Numbered from the stretch's first letter, positions 17,666 to 27,209 are shown. The stretch is DNA of 64,000 nt from an uncultured Clostridium sp. (GCA_947178445.1 CAMWYJ010000007.1:28215-92214); one strand, 5' to 3'. Translations and numbers: made by a program. Notes: generated by a model from the letters alone, not told the origin.

Positions 17666-18307
17666 ATGCGGCTTAGAAATGTACCAGGTTCCAGAGATAC
17701 CATTGCACAGAGCAATTTTACCATAAAAAATGAGACAGAGTGTAAGGGAAAATGGAACGAGATATTCGGCAATGATAATCCAATTTATATAGAGGTTGGC
17801 ATGGGAAAGGGACAGTTTATCATGACATTGGCCAGTCAACATCCGGATATCAATTATGTAGGAATTGAGAAGTATTCGTCTGTGCTGGTGCGTGCCATTG
17901 AAAAGCAGGAGGAGCTTAACTTGCCAAATCTTTACTTTATCCGCATGGAGGCAGAATATATTGCAGATGTATTTGCACCGGATGAGGTAAGCGGTATTTA
18001 TCTGAATTTCTCCGATCCATGGCCCAAAGACCGTCATGCCAAAAGACGCCTTACTTCCGTTCAGTTTCTGGAGCGATATGAAAAGATATTGAGAAAAGAT
18101 GGTCGTGTCATTTTTAAGACGGATAACAGGGATTTATTCGAATTTTCTTTAGAGCAGGTAGAGGAGGCAGAGCACTGGAAACTTTTAAATCATACCTTTG
18201 ATTTGCACCATTCGGAGTATGTGGATGGAAATGTAATGACAGAGTATGAAACCCGTTTTGTAGAGAAAGGAAATGCAATCTGCCGAATGGAGATTATGCA
18301 GGGGTAA
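17666..18307 (+). CDS. trmB: tRNA (guanine-N7-)-methyltransferase
   Basis: Makes m7G46 in tRNA using S-adenosylmethionine. The 213-residue product has the SAM-binding 'IEVGMGKGQFI' (about residues 36-46), 'NYVGIEKYSSVLVRA', the substrate motif 'YLNFSDPWPKDRHAKRRL' and 'FKTDNRDLFEFS', all diagnostic of TrmB. It has the usual bacterial length. A GGGGATAGGA site precedes the ATG at 17666. It stands alone between the sigma/anti-sigma pair and a membrane protein gene. Confidence 0.96.
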   Translation: MRLRNVPGSRDTIAQSNFTIKNETECKGKWNEIFGNDNPIYIEVGMGKGQFIMTLASQHPDINYVGIEKYSSVLVRAIEKQEELNLPNLYFIRMEAEYIADVFAPDEVSGIYLNFSDPWPKDRHAKRRLTSVQFLERYEKILRKDGRVIFKTDNRDLFEFSLEQVEEAEHWKLLNHTFDLHHSEYVDGNVMTEYETRFVEKGNAICRMEIMQG

Positions 18308-18352
18308 AAAATACAAAAACGCGGGAATGACATGGGATGAGGAGAATAACAT

Positions 18353-19000
18353 ATGTTAAAATATCTATTGTATTTAATTTTTGTATTTTCTCTTTTTGGA
18401 ATCGTATACATTATGTCAAAAATATACAGGATAAATGCTGATAAAAAATTATTGGACAGTATCTCTGATAATATAAAGGATGAGCTTATAAAAACCCCTT
18501 CTTATTTGTTGATGGATGAAGAAAATAAGAAGGAGTTTAAGAAGTTAAATATAAAGGATGTATCAGGTTTTTTAACGTTTTGGTTAATAATCGCAGTTGC
18601 TGTTTTTTTACTCTTTTTTATTACAAGTATTGTAATTACTGGCAAAGGGGATACATCGCTATTTAGTTTTTTATTATGGATAAGTATGCCTGCGGTACTT
18701 ATTTTCCTATATTTTGCAGGCAAGGATGCTCTACGTGTATCAAAATCTAGAAAAATATATGAGATAAGAGCTTTTTGTGCAGATATACGTACAGCATCTA
18801 CCCATTATGGCGGTTGTAGTAAGACTGTAAGCCTTGTCTATTATGATTATAAAAAAATGAAGTATTGTATAACGTCTATACCAGTAAGTGCTGGACATGA
18901 TGAATTGGGTTATTGCGTTTCTTTTTGCTGGGCGATGGCGGTTGAAAAAGAAAAGTCAATTAAGGTAATTGATATTTCTCCGCAAGCATACGAAACATAA
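18353..19000 (+). CDS. Hypothetical membrane protein
   Basis: 215 residues with an N-terminal helix (about 3-22, 'KYLLYLIFVFSLFGIVYIMS'), a soluble loop, then two more helices (about 73-95 and 102-122). The C-terminal domain of about 95 residues has Cys-containing strands ('FCADIRTASTHYGGC', 'ELGYCVSFCWAMAV'). No family was recognised. It is preceded by GAGGAG and converges with the XRE regulator; a hairpin (CGAAACA..AGC / GCTTGTTTCG, 18991-19026) covers its stop codon. Confidence 0.6.
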   Translation: MLKYLLYLIFVFSLFGIVYIMSKIYRINADKKLLDSISDNIKDELIKTPSYLLMDEENKKEFKKLNIKDVSGFLTFWLIIAVAVFLLFFITSIVITGKGDTSLFSFLLWISMPAVLIFLYFAGKDALRVSKSRKIYEIRAFCADIRTASTHYGGCSKTVSLVYYDYKKMKYCITSIPVSAGHDELGYCVSFCWAMAVEKEKSIKVIDISPQAYET

Positions 19001-19043
19001 GCCATGCGAAGCATACGCTTGTTTCGAAAAGCAGAAATAAGTG

Positions 19044-20438
19044 TTACTTTGGCATAATTTTATAACCGGACTCCGCTTTTTCTTCCGATATATTCCCTTC
19101 TATACTCCTGATGTTGGAGTAGTTATCTTCATTCTCTGCTGGGAAAGATTCATCTTCTGAAAGATAAGGATTAATAAATTCCCAACGAAGTCTTTTTCCA
19201 ATAAAAGAATTATTATATTCAATAGAAAGAGTAAGATTTTTCCCCAAACTTTCATTATTTCGGTCAAATTGATAGGAAATCCAAGCATCCGATCCATCTT
19301 GTATACTTTCCATTTCCTCTTTTGTTAAAGTGTATTCATATAAAATAGAATCGTCCACACGAAATACCACCTTGATGTCAGAGATGTATGGAAGAATCGT
19401 ATCAACATCATTTGGTTTGTCATTTTGTTTATATGCTTGAAGATACATTTCACCGGACGAAGTGGCGATACCATTTTTGTCATATGTTTCTTCGGCAGAT
19501 GAGATATATACAGATGGCAGCCAGTCTAAATCATCTAATAAATTCAGAGGATAATCATCATCCAATAAATTTGGGGAATCCTCATCTACTTCAATATTTT
19601 GTTTTTCCCCCTGATTGTCAATCAGTAAGCTTAAGCGGAAATCATCTGCTGTAAACGGGAGGGTTATGGTTCCGCTGAAGATTCCATTGCTCTCCGTCAA
19701 AGTACCATCGTATATTTCCCCATTTTCAAAGGTGAGCACAGCAGAAATGGTGGTGTCATTGGTGTAGTTAATTGGTTTGCATTGAACAGAATAATCAACG
19801 GTGTTGTCGGTTTTGTTATAGCCAAGCGCTTCTACTCCGTAATCATAGCTGGAGAAGGTCTGGTCTATTAAAGGCTCTTCATAATCAGAAGAGTTTATGT
19901 AAGTAGTAGTGTTTTGATTGTTAGTGTTTTGATTGTTCTGCAGCGCACTTATGAGAGATGACTGGTAAATATCGATGGCAACCAGTAGTACTGTTGCAGC
20001 AAGAATGCCAATAACAGCAATGATAAGTATTGTTTTAAAGGTTTTATTGAAATGGTCATATTGAGCCTGTAAGGCATCCGTCTTTTTTATAAGCTCTTCG
20101 ATTATGGATTGCATGGAAGAGCTGTTTTTTTCTGTTTCATCGGTATCGGAATCGGCGAAATCAGCCGTTGTATCTATAGAAGCATCTATGGAATTCTGTT
20201 TATCGGAAATCGTTTCAGATATATCTGTTTTTGGTAAATCAATCCTGTCGTTAATCAGGTCGTCCGATGTCACCTCAAAAATCTCTGCCAAAAGCTTAAT
20301 CTTTTCAAGCTCCGGTGTACTTTGATCATATTCATATTTGGAGATGGATTGTCTGGATACTCCAAGATATTCCGCTAACTGTTCCTGTGTCATGCCTTTT
20401 TCTGTGCGCAGGGTGTAGATTTTTTTACCTAATGTCAT
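19044..20438 (-). CDS. Membrane-anchored XRE-family regulator
   Basis: Start 20438 is chosen because GGAGG lies 8-12 bases upstream and the HTH begins at once. An in-frame ATG at 20549 lies in repeat A3 and is rejected. The 464-residue protein has an HTH_3 domain at residues 5-60 ('MTQEQLAEYLGVSRQSISKYE'), a linker rich in Ser, Asp and Thr, one transmembrane helix (about 137-158) and a large extracytoplasmic C-domain. This layout suggests a one-component signal-transducing regulator that binds DNA while attached to the membrane. The ligand and targets are unknown. Its promoter region holds repeat A3. Confidence 0.85.
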   Translation of the reverse strand: MTLGKKIYTLRTEKGMTQEQLAEYLGVSRQSISKYEYDQSTPELEKIKLLAEIFEVTSDDLINDRIDLPKTDISETISDKQNSIDASIDTTADFADSDTDETEKNSSSMQSIIEELIKKTDALQAQYDHFNKTFKTILIIAVIGILAATVLLVAIDIYQSSLISALQNNQNTNNQNTTTYINSSDYEEPLIDQTFSSYDYGVEALGYNKTDNTVDYSVQCKPINYTNDTTISAVLTFENGEIYDGTLTESNGIFSGTITLPFTADDFRLSLLIDNQGEKQNIEVDEDSPNLLDDDYPLNLLDDLDWLPSVYISSAEETYDKNGIATSSGEMYLQAYKQNDKPNDVDTILPYISDIKVVFRVDDSILYEYTLTKEEMESIQDGSDAWISYQFDRNNESLGKNLTLSIEYNNSFIGKRLRWEFINPYLSEDESFPAENEDNYSNIRSIEGNISEEKAESGYKIMPK

Positions 20439-20474
20439 AATAAGAATCCTCCATTTATTTTTGTAACCAATTTT

Positions 20475-20548
20475 GCTTTGCAAACTCCGTTTGTTGCGAT
20501 AGTCGCCAAATGTGTGTGCAAGCACCCACGCTTGGCTCGTTATTCGCA
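20475..20548 (-). repeat. Dispersed repeat family A, truncated copy 3
   Basis: On the minus strand it reads AATAACGAGCCAAG, a hairpin (GCCAAGCGTGGGTGC / GCACACACATTTGGC, 13 of 15 paired) and CGACTATCGC. The distal GTCAAATACC stem is missing and replaced by a small CAAAC-GGA-GTTTG hairpin. It lies 37 bases upstream of the XRE gene. The rest of the gap up to 20781 shows no clear feature. Confidence 0.7.
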
Positions 20549-20781
20549 CAAATTGATTGCCTGCTATTTCGATGCTTTCGTTGTCTCATTTAGCTGTGCT
20601 AATCTTACATCATTTCCTGAAAAAATGTCTATCAAATAAATTTAACAATTTCAAAAAGAAACGCAATCAATGGTTGCGAAGCTATATTTTATAAGACTTT
20701 GCTGTATGTAACAAAATTTAAAAAAGTATCATATAATAAAGATATACTACTGTTCCAGATAAAAATCTTTAAAACCAGATT

Positions 20782-20964
20782 ATGAGCGTACATAAAGATG
20801 GATATGATTTTTTGAAGAAGGAAGTGGAAAATTTGAAGAAGTTAGGTTTGCAGCTTTCCGGGAAGCTATATGAGGTAAAAAAACAGTATCCTGCGGTAAA
20901 GGAATTTGGAAAGCGGATGGATGCAGTAAGAAAAGAACTTAATCAAAACGGGGAAAAGAAGTAG
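20782..20964 (+). CDS. Small helical protein, uncertain
   Basis: A 60-residue, highly charged ORF, likely all helical ('YDFLKKEVENLKKLGLQLSGKL' pattern). It has no strong ribosome site upstream. The amino-acid composition looks coding rather than random, and it precedes the TetR regulator on the same strand by 165 bases. No family was recognised; it could be spurious. Confidence 0.4.
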   Translation: MSVHKDGYDFLKKEVENLKKLGLQLSGKLYEVKKQYPAVKEFGKRMDAVRKELNQNGEKK

Positions 20965-21085
20965 GAGATGCTTTATATTAAAAAAATTTTAGTTGCGTAA
21001 TCGGACTATTTTGTATTATGCTAGATATGAATAATGAAACTGGACAGGCAAATATTTTTCATGTGTATTTCATTTTTTTAATATA

Positions 21086-21103
21086 CTGTCTGGTATTGGA
21101 CAG
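21086..21103. promoter_or_regulatory. Candidate TetR operator
   Basis: Palindrome CTGTC-TGGTATTG-GACAG, 27 bases upstream of the TetR start, with a related half site TGGACAGG at 21041-21048. The position fits autoregulation; no experimental support. Confidence 0.4.
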
Positions 21104-21129
21104 ACCCAATGTATAAAAGGAGGTTACCT

Positions 21130-21705
21130 ATGCCACCAAAAATTAAGACATCCACGGAGGATATTATTAAAGCAGCATTTGAATTAGTGAGGGAACAGGG
21201 ATTTCGTGCGCTAAATACCAGAAGTCTTGCAGCAAGACTCGGGTGTTCTGTACAACCACTGTTTCGAGCATTTGAAAATATGGAGGATTTAAAGGAAGCG
21301 GTTTTAGAAAGAGTAAAGGAATATTATTTGGATTATCTGAGAGATTCCATGAATCTTGAAGATGGACTTGTAGGACTGGAAATGGCGTATATCCGGTTTG
21401 CAAAGGAAGAAAAGCATTTATTTCAATGGTTGCATATGTCAGACCGTTATGCGTTAAAAGCTACCAGTGATTTTTCGGATTCTGGAATCAACAAAGAGAT
21501 TGTGGAAATGATGACGAAAATGACAGGATTAAGTGCTGAGGATTCAAGAAAACTTTATGAGGGCTGCTTTTTTACTGCACATGGTATGGCAACGATGCTT
21601 GCCACAAACCATTGTGAGCTTTCAGAGGATAATATCAGAGAGGTTATGGATTCGGTATTTTATGGACTGGTCATGAAATTAAAAAGCCAGGAGGAACAGG
21701 TGTAA
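21130..21705 (+). CDS. TetR/AcrR family transcriptional regulator
   Basis: Start 21130 follows AAGGAGG with 6-base spacing; an ATG at 21109 lacks this. The 191-residue protein has the TetR N-terminal HTH ('IIKAAFELVREQGFRALNTRSLAARLGCSVQPLFRAFENMEDL', residues 12-55) and a divergent helical ligand domain with a WHG-like ending ('GCFFTAHGMATMLATN'). No efflux pump or enzyme target is adjacent, so the regulon is unknown; a palindrome in its own promoter suggests self-control. Confidence 0.9.
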   Translation: MPPKIKTSTEDIIKAAFELVREQGFRALNTRSLAARLGCSVQPLFRAFENMEDLKEAVLERVKEYYLDYLRDSMNLEDGLVGLEMAYIRFAKEEKHLFQWLHMSDRYALKATSDFSDSGINKEIVEMMTKMTGLSAEDSRKLYEGCFFTAHGMATMLATNHCELSEDNIREVMDSVFYGLVMKLKSQEEQV

Positions 21706-21710
21706 AGGTT

Positions 21711-21800
21711 CGGCTGATATAAAATGAGCTTTTGGCAAATATGTATATTCTGTCGGGTGACGTATGAATAGACATAGCGAAACGGTTATTTTGTATCAGC
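21711..21800. repeat. Hairpin repeat family C, copy 2 (hisA leader)
   Basis: Inverted arms GGCTGATATAAAATGA (left, from about 21711) and the complement of AGCTGATACAAAATAA (right, about 21790-21805). It shares the GACgTATGAATAGaCATaGC core with copy 1 upstream of trmB. It lies about 70 bases upstream of hisA. Confidence 0.4.
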
Positions 21801-21872
21801 TTATTTTGTTTGTATTTGGGTATAAAACATGGTACAATACTACTAATTATTTGATTGTTTTAGGAGAGTATT

Positions 21873-22646
21873 ATGCAGTTCAGGCCTTGCATTGATATAC
21901 ATAATGGGAAAGTGAAGCAGATTGTAGGAGGCTCCCTCAAAGATGCAGGGAATCAGGCAAAGGAGAATTTTGTGGCCGGGCAGGATGCAGCATTTTATGC
22001 ATCCCTTTACAGGAAGAGCGGAATAAAAGGAGGTCATATTATTCTGCTTAACAAGGCGGGAACCGAATACTATGAGGCAGATGTAGAGCAGGCACGGCTG
22101 GCACTGGAGGAATATCCGGGAGGACTGCAGATTGGCGGCGGAATTACTGCAGAGAACGCAGCAGGATTTTTGGACATGGGAGCCAGCCATGTCATCGTAA
22201 CATCCTATGTGTTCTCAAATGGGAAAATAGATTATGATCGGCTTCATGCTTTGGTAAAGGCAGTGGGGAAGAAGCATTTGGTGCTGGATTTGAGCTGTAG
22301 AAAACGGGACGGACAGTATTATATTGTAACAGATCGGTGGCAGAAGTTTACAGAGGAAATTGTCTCAAAACAGACAATAGAAAAATTACAGAATGATGCA
22401 GATGAGTTTTTGATTCATGCAGTGGATGTGGAAGGAAAAGCAAATGGAGTAGAACAAGAGCTTGTAAAGATTCTTTCGGAATATGCAGGAATTCCTGTTA
22501 CTTATGCCGGAGGTGTGGGTTCTTATGAGGATATTGAAACATTAAAAAGACTTGGGAAAGGACGTCTTAATGTTACGATTGGAAGTGCTTTGGATTTGTT
22601 TGGAGGAAACCTTCATTATGACAGAGTAATTGAGATGATGGATTGA
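21873..22646 (+). CDS. hisA: Eukaryote-type HisA (ProFAR isomerase)
   Basis: Phosphoribosylformimino-aminoimidazole carboxamide ribotide isomerase of histidine synthesis, a TIM barrel. The 257-residue sequence starts 'MQFRPCIDIHNGKVKQIVGGSL', with 'GLQIGGGITAENA', 'VLDLSCRK' (catalytic Asp), 'FLIHAVDVEG' and 'VTYAGGVGS'. This is the fungal/plant HIS6 type rather than the normal bacterial HisA, which usually starts MxxxPAIDLxxGxxVRL. No other his gene lies beside it. yfhO follows after 18 bases. Confident on family; an orphan location is unusual. Confidence 0.9.
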   Translation: MQFRPCIDIHNGKVKQIVGGSLKDAGNQAKENFVAGQDAAFYASLYRKSGIKGGHIILLNKAGTEYYEADVEQARLALEEYPGGLQIGGGITAENAAGFLDMGASHVIVTSYVFSNGKIDYDRLHALVKAVGKKHLVLDLSCRKRDGQYYIVTDRWQKFTEEIVSKQTIEKLQNDADEFLIHAVDVEGKANGVEQELVKILSEYAGIPVTYAGGVGSYEDIETLKRLGKGRLNVTIGSALDLFGGNLHYDRVIEMMD

Positions 22647-22664
22647 TGAGAAGGACGAATAGAT

Positions 22665-25382
22665 ATGAGGCTTGATAATATATGGAAATTATTGAAAGAT
22701 AAGTATGTATATACGGTAACATTTTTGATTGCATTTTTGATGATGGTTGCTGCATGGATGATTGGTGAAATTGGTCCCTTTGGTGGAAGATGCCTTGTGG
22801 TGGTAGACGGTGTGCATCAGTATCTGCCGTTTTTTGCAGAATATCAGGACAAGCTTAAACATTTAGATACGCTTCAGTATACGCTGGATGTAGGGCTCGG
22901 CAATAATTTTTTGTCACTGTGGTCTTACTATCTGTCAAGCCCATTTAACCTGATTATATTGCTCTGTAATAAGAGCCATCTGCCAATGGCACTGAATCTG
23001 GTGATTTCAGCAAAGATTATAATGGGAGCATTATGCTTTGCTTATTTTTTGATGCATGCAGGGAGAAAACCGAGTAAGAATCCGGGAATAATCATGTTCT
23101 CTTTATTTTATGCATTTTCAAGCTTTGCAGTGGGATATTACTGGAATCTGATGTGGTTAGATGCGGTATTTGTGTTCCCGCTTATTATATTAGGTATGGA
23201 GCGGATGTTTACAAAGAAGGACAGCAGGATGTATATAGGAGCACTCTTTTACAGCTTCCTTTGTAATTATTATATCAGCTTTATGATTTGTCTGTTTTTG
23301 GTATTGTGGTTTTTTACCTTTCATTTCAAAAGTATTAAAGATTTTTTTTTCAAAGGCTTACGGTTTGCAGCGGCATCTCTTATAACAGCGGCGTTGGCAG
23401 CGGTGGTTTTGCTTCCTGCCTATAAGGGAATCATGACCACTGCTTCTGCAAAATTTGAATTGCCAGAATGGGAGTTTTATGGTTCTTTTGCAGATACACT
23501 GCGGTCCCACCTGTTTTGTTCGGAGGTTATGACGAACCAGGTTACAGATGCGGGGACGAACCTGTATTGTGGTATTTTTACAATCATGATGGCATTTATG
23601 TTTTTCTTTATGAGGGAGATATCTCTGGAGAAGAAGATAAAATATGGAATATTTTTGATATTATTTATCTTAAGTTTTAATAACCAGCTTCTTAACTATA
23701 TCTGGCATGGGTTCCATAATCAGTATGGAATTCCAAACCGTTTTGCATTTTTATATATTTTTGTGCTTTTGCTTATGGGCTATGAGGTCTATTTAAAAAG
23801 GAAGCATTTGAGGCTGCCGATGGCGATTTTTGCATATCTTGCAAGTATGCTGTTTCTTATTTTTTGTTACTATAATGCAGAGGTTACTTATGATACGAAG
23901 ATTTATGTTTTAACAGGTAGTCTGCTCACACTTTATCTGATGTTGTTTGCTCTTTATAGAGAGCTTCCGGGGAGAAAAACGTTTTTACAGTATTTGATTG
24001 TATTTGTGGTTATAATGGAGATGGCGGTCAATGGACTTTTCGCCTTTGGACAGGTGGGTTCCTCTGATCCGGCATATTATTATGGAGACACACCGGTTTT
24101 TGAAAAGCTCCGGGACCGGGTAGAAGATGCAGAGGACGGATTATACCGCTCGGATATTCTCGAACCGCTTTTTGTGGATGAGGCAACCTGGTATAATTTA
24201 AAAAGTGTAGGTATTTTTGGTTCTACGGTTCGCGGTGAGCTGGTCGATATGATGGGTGACCTTGGGTTTTATACGGGGGCAAATGAGTATCTTTATTATG
24301 GGGCAACACCGGTTACAAATGCGCTGCTCGGTGTAAAGTACGTTTACACAAGAGAGGGTGACTATGTGAATGTAGAGATGGATCTGTATGACAGCGAAGA
24401 GCATATTAGTGTTTATAAGAATCCGTATGCGCTTCCAATTGCTTATATGGTAGATAAGGCAGCACTTAATTTTGATACAGCAAATAATGGACCATTTACC
24501 GTTCAGAATGAGCTTTGTGGAGCTTTGACGGGAATCGAACCGGTATTTACAACCATTTATGATGATTTGCAGATGGAGGTCTATGGGACGAATCTTGAGG
24601 TTAAGAAAAGAGATGATTACAATGCGGATTATACGAAGGCAAACCAGAGCGGAAGGGCAGATTTTATATACACCATACCACGGGATATGGATTTGTATGT
24701 GAGCTGCCGGGGAGCAAATGTGCATAAGGTTGCACTGCTCATAGATGGTAAGGAGGTTGCGTTTGACCGATACCAGGGGCAGACCTTCCATGTGGGAAAA
24801 ATGAAGGCAGGACAGATGGTGGATATTCAGTTTAATTTAAATGATGGAGAAGACCTGAGTGGGGATTTGTACTGCTATCCGATGGAATTCCAGGAAGAAC
24901 AGTTTATAGCGTTTTATAATAAGCTGTTAAATCAGAGTATAGAAGTTATGAAATACGAGGATCAAAAAATAGAGGGGCATATTGCTGTAGAAAAGGAGGG
25001 GAGTCTTATGATAGCGATTCCTTATGATGAAGGCTGGAGCATTTATGCCAATGGAGAGAAAAAGAATACCTATCCGCTTATTGGCGGGTTGACCGGAATT
25101 GACTTGTCGGAAGGCGATTATGATATTAAGATGGTATATCATTGTCCTGGTCTGCTGACAGGATTTGTTACAACACTGATTGGAATCCTACTGCTTGCAG
25201 TTTTTATGCGGATTGAAAAACTGCAAAGAGCCGTGCGGGTGGATAAGGATTTTTCACAGGTGATAGAACCAGAAAAAGAGGAATTAGAGTTTCAAGCGGC
25301 TATTGGTGTAAAGGAACAGCCGGCTGATCTGGATAAAACAGTCGGCGGTGACGACAGACGAAAAGAAGAATGGGGGTTATGA
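22665..25382 (+). CDS. YfhO-family polytopic membrane protein
   Basis: 905 residues with about 12-14 transmembrane helices in the first 470 residues and a large extracytoplasmic C-domain, then a last helix (about 825-845) and an acidic cytoplasmic tail. The pattern 'MIGEIGPFGGRCLVVVDGVHQYLPFFAEY', 'YWNLMWLDAVFVFPLIILGMERM' and 'NRFAFLYIFVLLLMGYE' is typical of YfhO (GT-C-like glycosyltransferase fold; known members modify lipoteichoic acid or polymers). Substrate not predictable. The hybrid kinase begins one base after its stop, so the two are coupled. Confidence 0.88.
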   Translation: MRLDNIWKLLKDKYVYTVTFLIAFLMMVAAWMIGEIGPFGGRCLVVVDGVHQYLPFFAEYQDKLKHLDTLQYTLDVGLGNNFLSLWSYYLSSPFNLIILLCNKSHLPMALNLVISAKIIMGALCFAYFLMHAGRKPSKNPGIIMFSLFYAFSSFAVGYYWNLMWLDAVFVFPLIILGMERMFTKKDSRMYIGALFYSFLCNYYISFMICLFLVLWFFTFHFKSIKDFFFKGLRFAAASLITAALAAVVLLPAYKGIMTTASAKFELPEWEFYGSFADTLRSHLFCSEVMTNQVTDAGTNLYCGIFTIMMAFMFFFMREISLEKKIKYGIFLILFILSFNNQLLNYIWHGFHNQYGIPNRFAFLYIFVLLLMGYEVYLKRKHLRLPMAIFAYLASMLFLIFCYYNAEVTYDTKIYVLTGSLLTLYLMLFALYRELPGRKTFLQYLIVFVVIMEMAVNGLFAFGQVGSSDPAYYYGDTPVFEKLRDRVEDAEDGLYRSDILEPLFVDEATWYNLKSVGIFGSTVRGELVDMMGDLGFYTGANEYLYYGATPVTNALLGVKYVYTREGDYVNVEMDLYDSEEHISVYKNPYALPIAYMVDKAALNFDTANNGPFTVQNELCGALTGIEPVFTTIYDDLQMEVYGTNLEVKKRDDYNADYTKANQSGRADFIYTIPRDMDLYVSCRGANVHKVALLIDGKEVAFDRYQGQTFHVGKMKAGQMVDIQFNLNDGEDLSGDLYCYPMEFQEEQFIAFYNKLLNQSIEVMKYEDQKIEGHIAVEKEGSLMIAIPYDEGWSIYANGEKKNTYPLIGGLTGIDLSEGDYDIKMVYHCPGLLTGFVTTLIGILLLAVFMRIEKLQRAVRVDKDFSQVIEPEKEELEFQAAIGVKEQPADLDKTVGGDDRRKEEWGL

Positions 25383-25383
25383 C

Positions 25384-27195
25384 ATGGAAAAAAATAAACG
25401 TTCAGCAAAATGGAAAATTTTGTATCTGCTGCTTTTGCTGGTATTGGTAGGAATGGTAATTGTTGGAGATTTGGTGGTGTTTGGCAGACTTGACAGTTTA
25501 GGGGTTGATGAGAGCGTAAAACAGGAAATTACCATTTTTTCGATTGTGGTCATTATATTTGTTGTTGGAATTGGCACATTTATGCTCATCTTCATGCAGG
25601 GAGAGGAAAAAGTTTCCATTACACAAAGCGACAAGTACAAAAAGCTCTTTTTGAATCTGCCGATTGGTTTTGCACAGGCACAGATTCTGAGAGATCCGAA
25701 TACAGGACATAATCAGGGATATAGAATTACGGATGCCAACGAGACCTTTGGCAGATTATTTAATCTGGATGTATCTGACTACTATAATAAGGTGATTTCA
25801 GAAAGCAAGGTTGGGGTTCTTCAGGATATCAATGCGTGGTTTGAGGCTTACAATAATTCCGGAACAAAGCTCGGTGAGCTGCTTTCCGTTGAGATTACAA
25901 TGGAGACGCTTGAGAAGACTTTTAGTACGATTATGTATAAGTCTGAGGCAAACTATATCAACATGGTGGTAATTGATATTACCGAGCAAAAAGAGACAGA
26001 AAATAAACTGTCTGCAGCGATTGAGGATGCAAATGCTGCCTATAAAACCCAGTCTGAATTTTTGGCAAATATGTCTCACGAAATACGGACTCCAATTAAT
26101 GGGATTTTAGGAATGCTGCAGCTTACATTAATGGCAGATGATTTGCAGGCAGATTATAGGGACAATCTGACAACTGCAAAAAACTGTGCAGACACACTGC
26201 TCCGTTTGATTAATGATATTTTGGATATTTCCAAATTAGAAGCTGGAAAATATAACTTAAAGGAAACGGATTTTGATGTAAAGGCGGCTATTGAGGAAAC
26301 GGTTGCAGCACAGGTACCACTTGCCAAGGGAAAATTACTATCGCTCGACTGCACCTTTGGCGGAACGATGCCAAAGCTTGTCAGGGGAGATGAACAGCGG
26401 ATTCAACAGGTGCTTAACTGCCTGCTTTCCAATGCAATTAAATTTACGAGTGAGGGCGGTGTCCGGGTGAAGGTTGCCTGTATTGATGATTCGCTGGATA
26501 AGATTATTTTAAGAATCGCAGTGGTGGATTCTGGTATCGGAATCGCAGATGAAGATAAGAATAAATTATTCATTCGCTTCTCCCAGGTGGATGCATCAGA
26601 CACCCGCAAATATGGCGGTTCCGGATTAGGGCTGGTTATTACAAAGCAGATTGTGGAACTGATGGGTGGTAATATTTCCGTACAAAGTAAAGAGGGATTG
26701 GGTTCTACATTTATTGTGGAGTTACCTCTTAAGCTAATTAAGGCAGCGGAGGAGGAGAGCGAACAAAAAACAGAAGAAGATTCGGCAGTATTTTCAATTA
26801 TGGGGCATAACCGGGCAAGAATCCTGGTTGCAGAGGACGAGCCTGTAAACCAGCAGGTAATCGGCAAACTGCTTGGTATGGCGGGATATTCTTATGATAT
26901 CGCGGAAAATGGTGCAAAGGCCGTGGAGCTGTTTTGCCAAAAGGAATACCAGGCAGCGCTGTTTGATGTACAAATGCCAGTCATGGATGGTCTTGCCGCA
27001 ACCCAGGAAATTCGCGAAATTGAACGGAAAGAGAAAAAGAAAAGAATGCCGATCATTGCGGTAACTGCCCGAGCTATGTTTGGTGACAAAGAGCGTATTC
27101 TTGAGGCAAAGCTGGATGATTATATAGCAAAGCCGTATAACTTAAATGATGTGGTAGAAATTCTTAACAAATACGTAGTGGATGAAAATCGGTAA
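25384..27195 (+). CDS. Hybrid sensor histidine kinase/response regulator
   Basis: Start 25384 directly follows the yfhO stop (GGGGG 5' of it). The 603-residue protein has two N-terminal helices (about 12-34, 50-71), a PAS-like domain (about 82-190), HisKA with phosphoacceptor H232 in 'SHEIRTPINGILGML', HATPase with 'VVDSGIGI' and 'YGGSGLGLVITKQIVELMGG', and a REC domain with 'LVAEDEPVNQQVI' and phosphoacceptor D528 ('LFDVQMPVMDG'). It has no separate DNA-binding output. Coupling to yfhO suggests that it controls or senses envelope polymer status, which is inference. Confidence 0.93.
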   Translation: MEKNKRSAKWKILYLLLLLVLVGMVIVGDLVVFGRLDSLGVDESVKQEITIFSIVVIIFVVGIGTFMLIFMQGEEKVSITQSDKYKKLFLNLPIGFAQAQILRDPNTGHNQGYRITDANETFGRLFNLDVSDYYNKVISESKVGVLQDINAWFEAYNNSGTKLGELLSVEITMETLEKTFSTIMYKSEANYINMVVIDITEQKETENKLSAAIEDANAAYKTQSEFLANMSHEIRTPINGILGMLQLTLMADDLQADYRDNLTTAKNCADTLLRLINDILDISKLEAGKYNLKETDFDVKAAIEETVAAQVPLAKGKLLSLDCTFGGTMPKLVRGDEQRIQQVLNCLLSNAIKFTSEGGVRVKVACIDDSLDKIILRIAVVDSGIGIADEDKNKLFIRFSQVDASDTRKYGGSGLGLVITKQIVELMGGNISVQSKEGLGSTFIVELPLKLIKAAEEESEQKTEEDSAVFSIMGHNRARILVAEDEPVNQQVIGKLLGMAGYSYDIAENGAKAVELFCQKEYQAALFDVQMPVMDGLAATQEIREIERKEKKKRMPIIAVTARAMFGDKERILEAKLDDYIAKPYNLNDVVEILNKYVVDENR

Positions 27196-27209
27196 TATAT
27201 GCATATATT
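27194..27209. other. Perfect palindrome between convergent stop codons
   Basis: AATATATGCATATATT, a 16-bp perfect palindrome touching the stop codons of the hybrid kinase (plus) and the YaaL-like gene (minus). It lacks a T-run, so it is weak as a terminator. Confidence 0.45.

Noticed and set aside
18991..19026. Hairpin between convergent genes as a terminator
   Set aside because: Arms CGAAACA..AGC/GCTTGTTTCG pair, but no T-run follows on either strand, so a terminator call is not supported.
20439..20549. N-terminal extension of the XRE regulator
   Set aside because: The extra 37 codons lie largely in repeat A3 and lack HTH homology; GGAGG supports ATG 20438.
20640..20700. Possible remnant of repeat B
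   Set aside because: GAAACGCAATC and TTGCGAAGC are too short and not arranged as terminal repeats.
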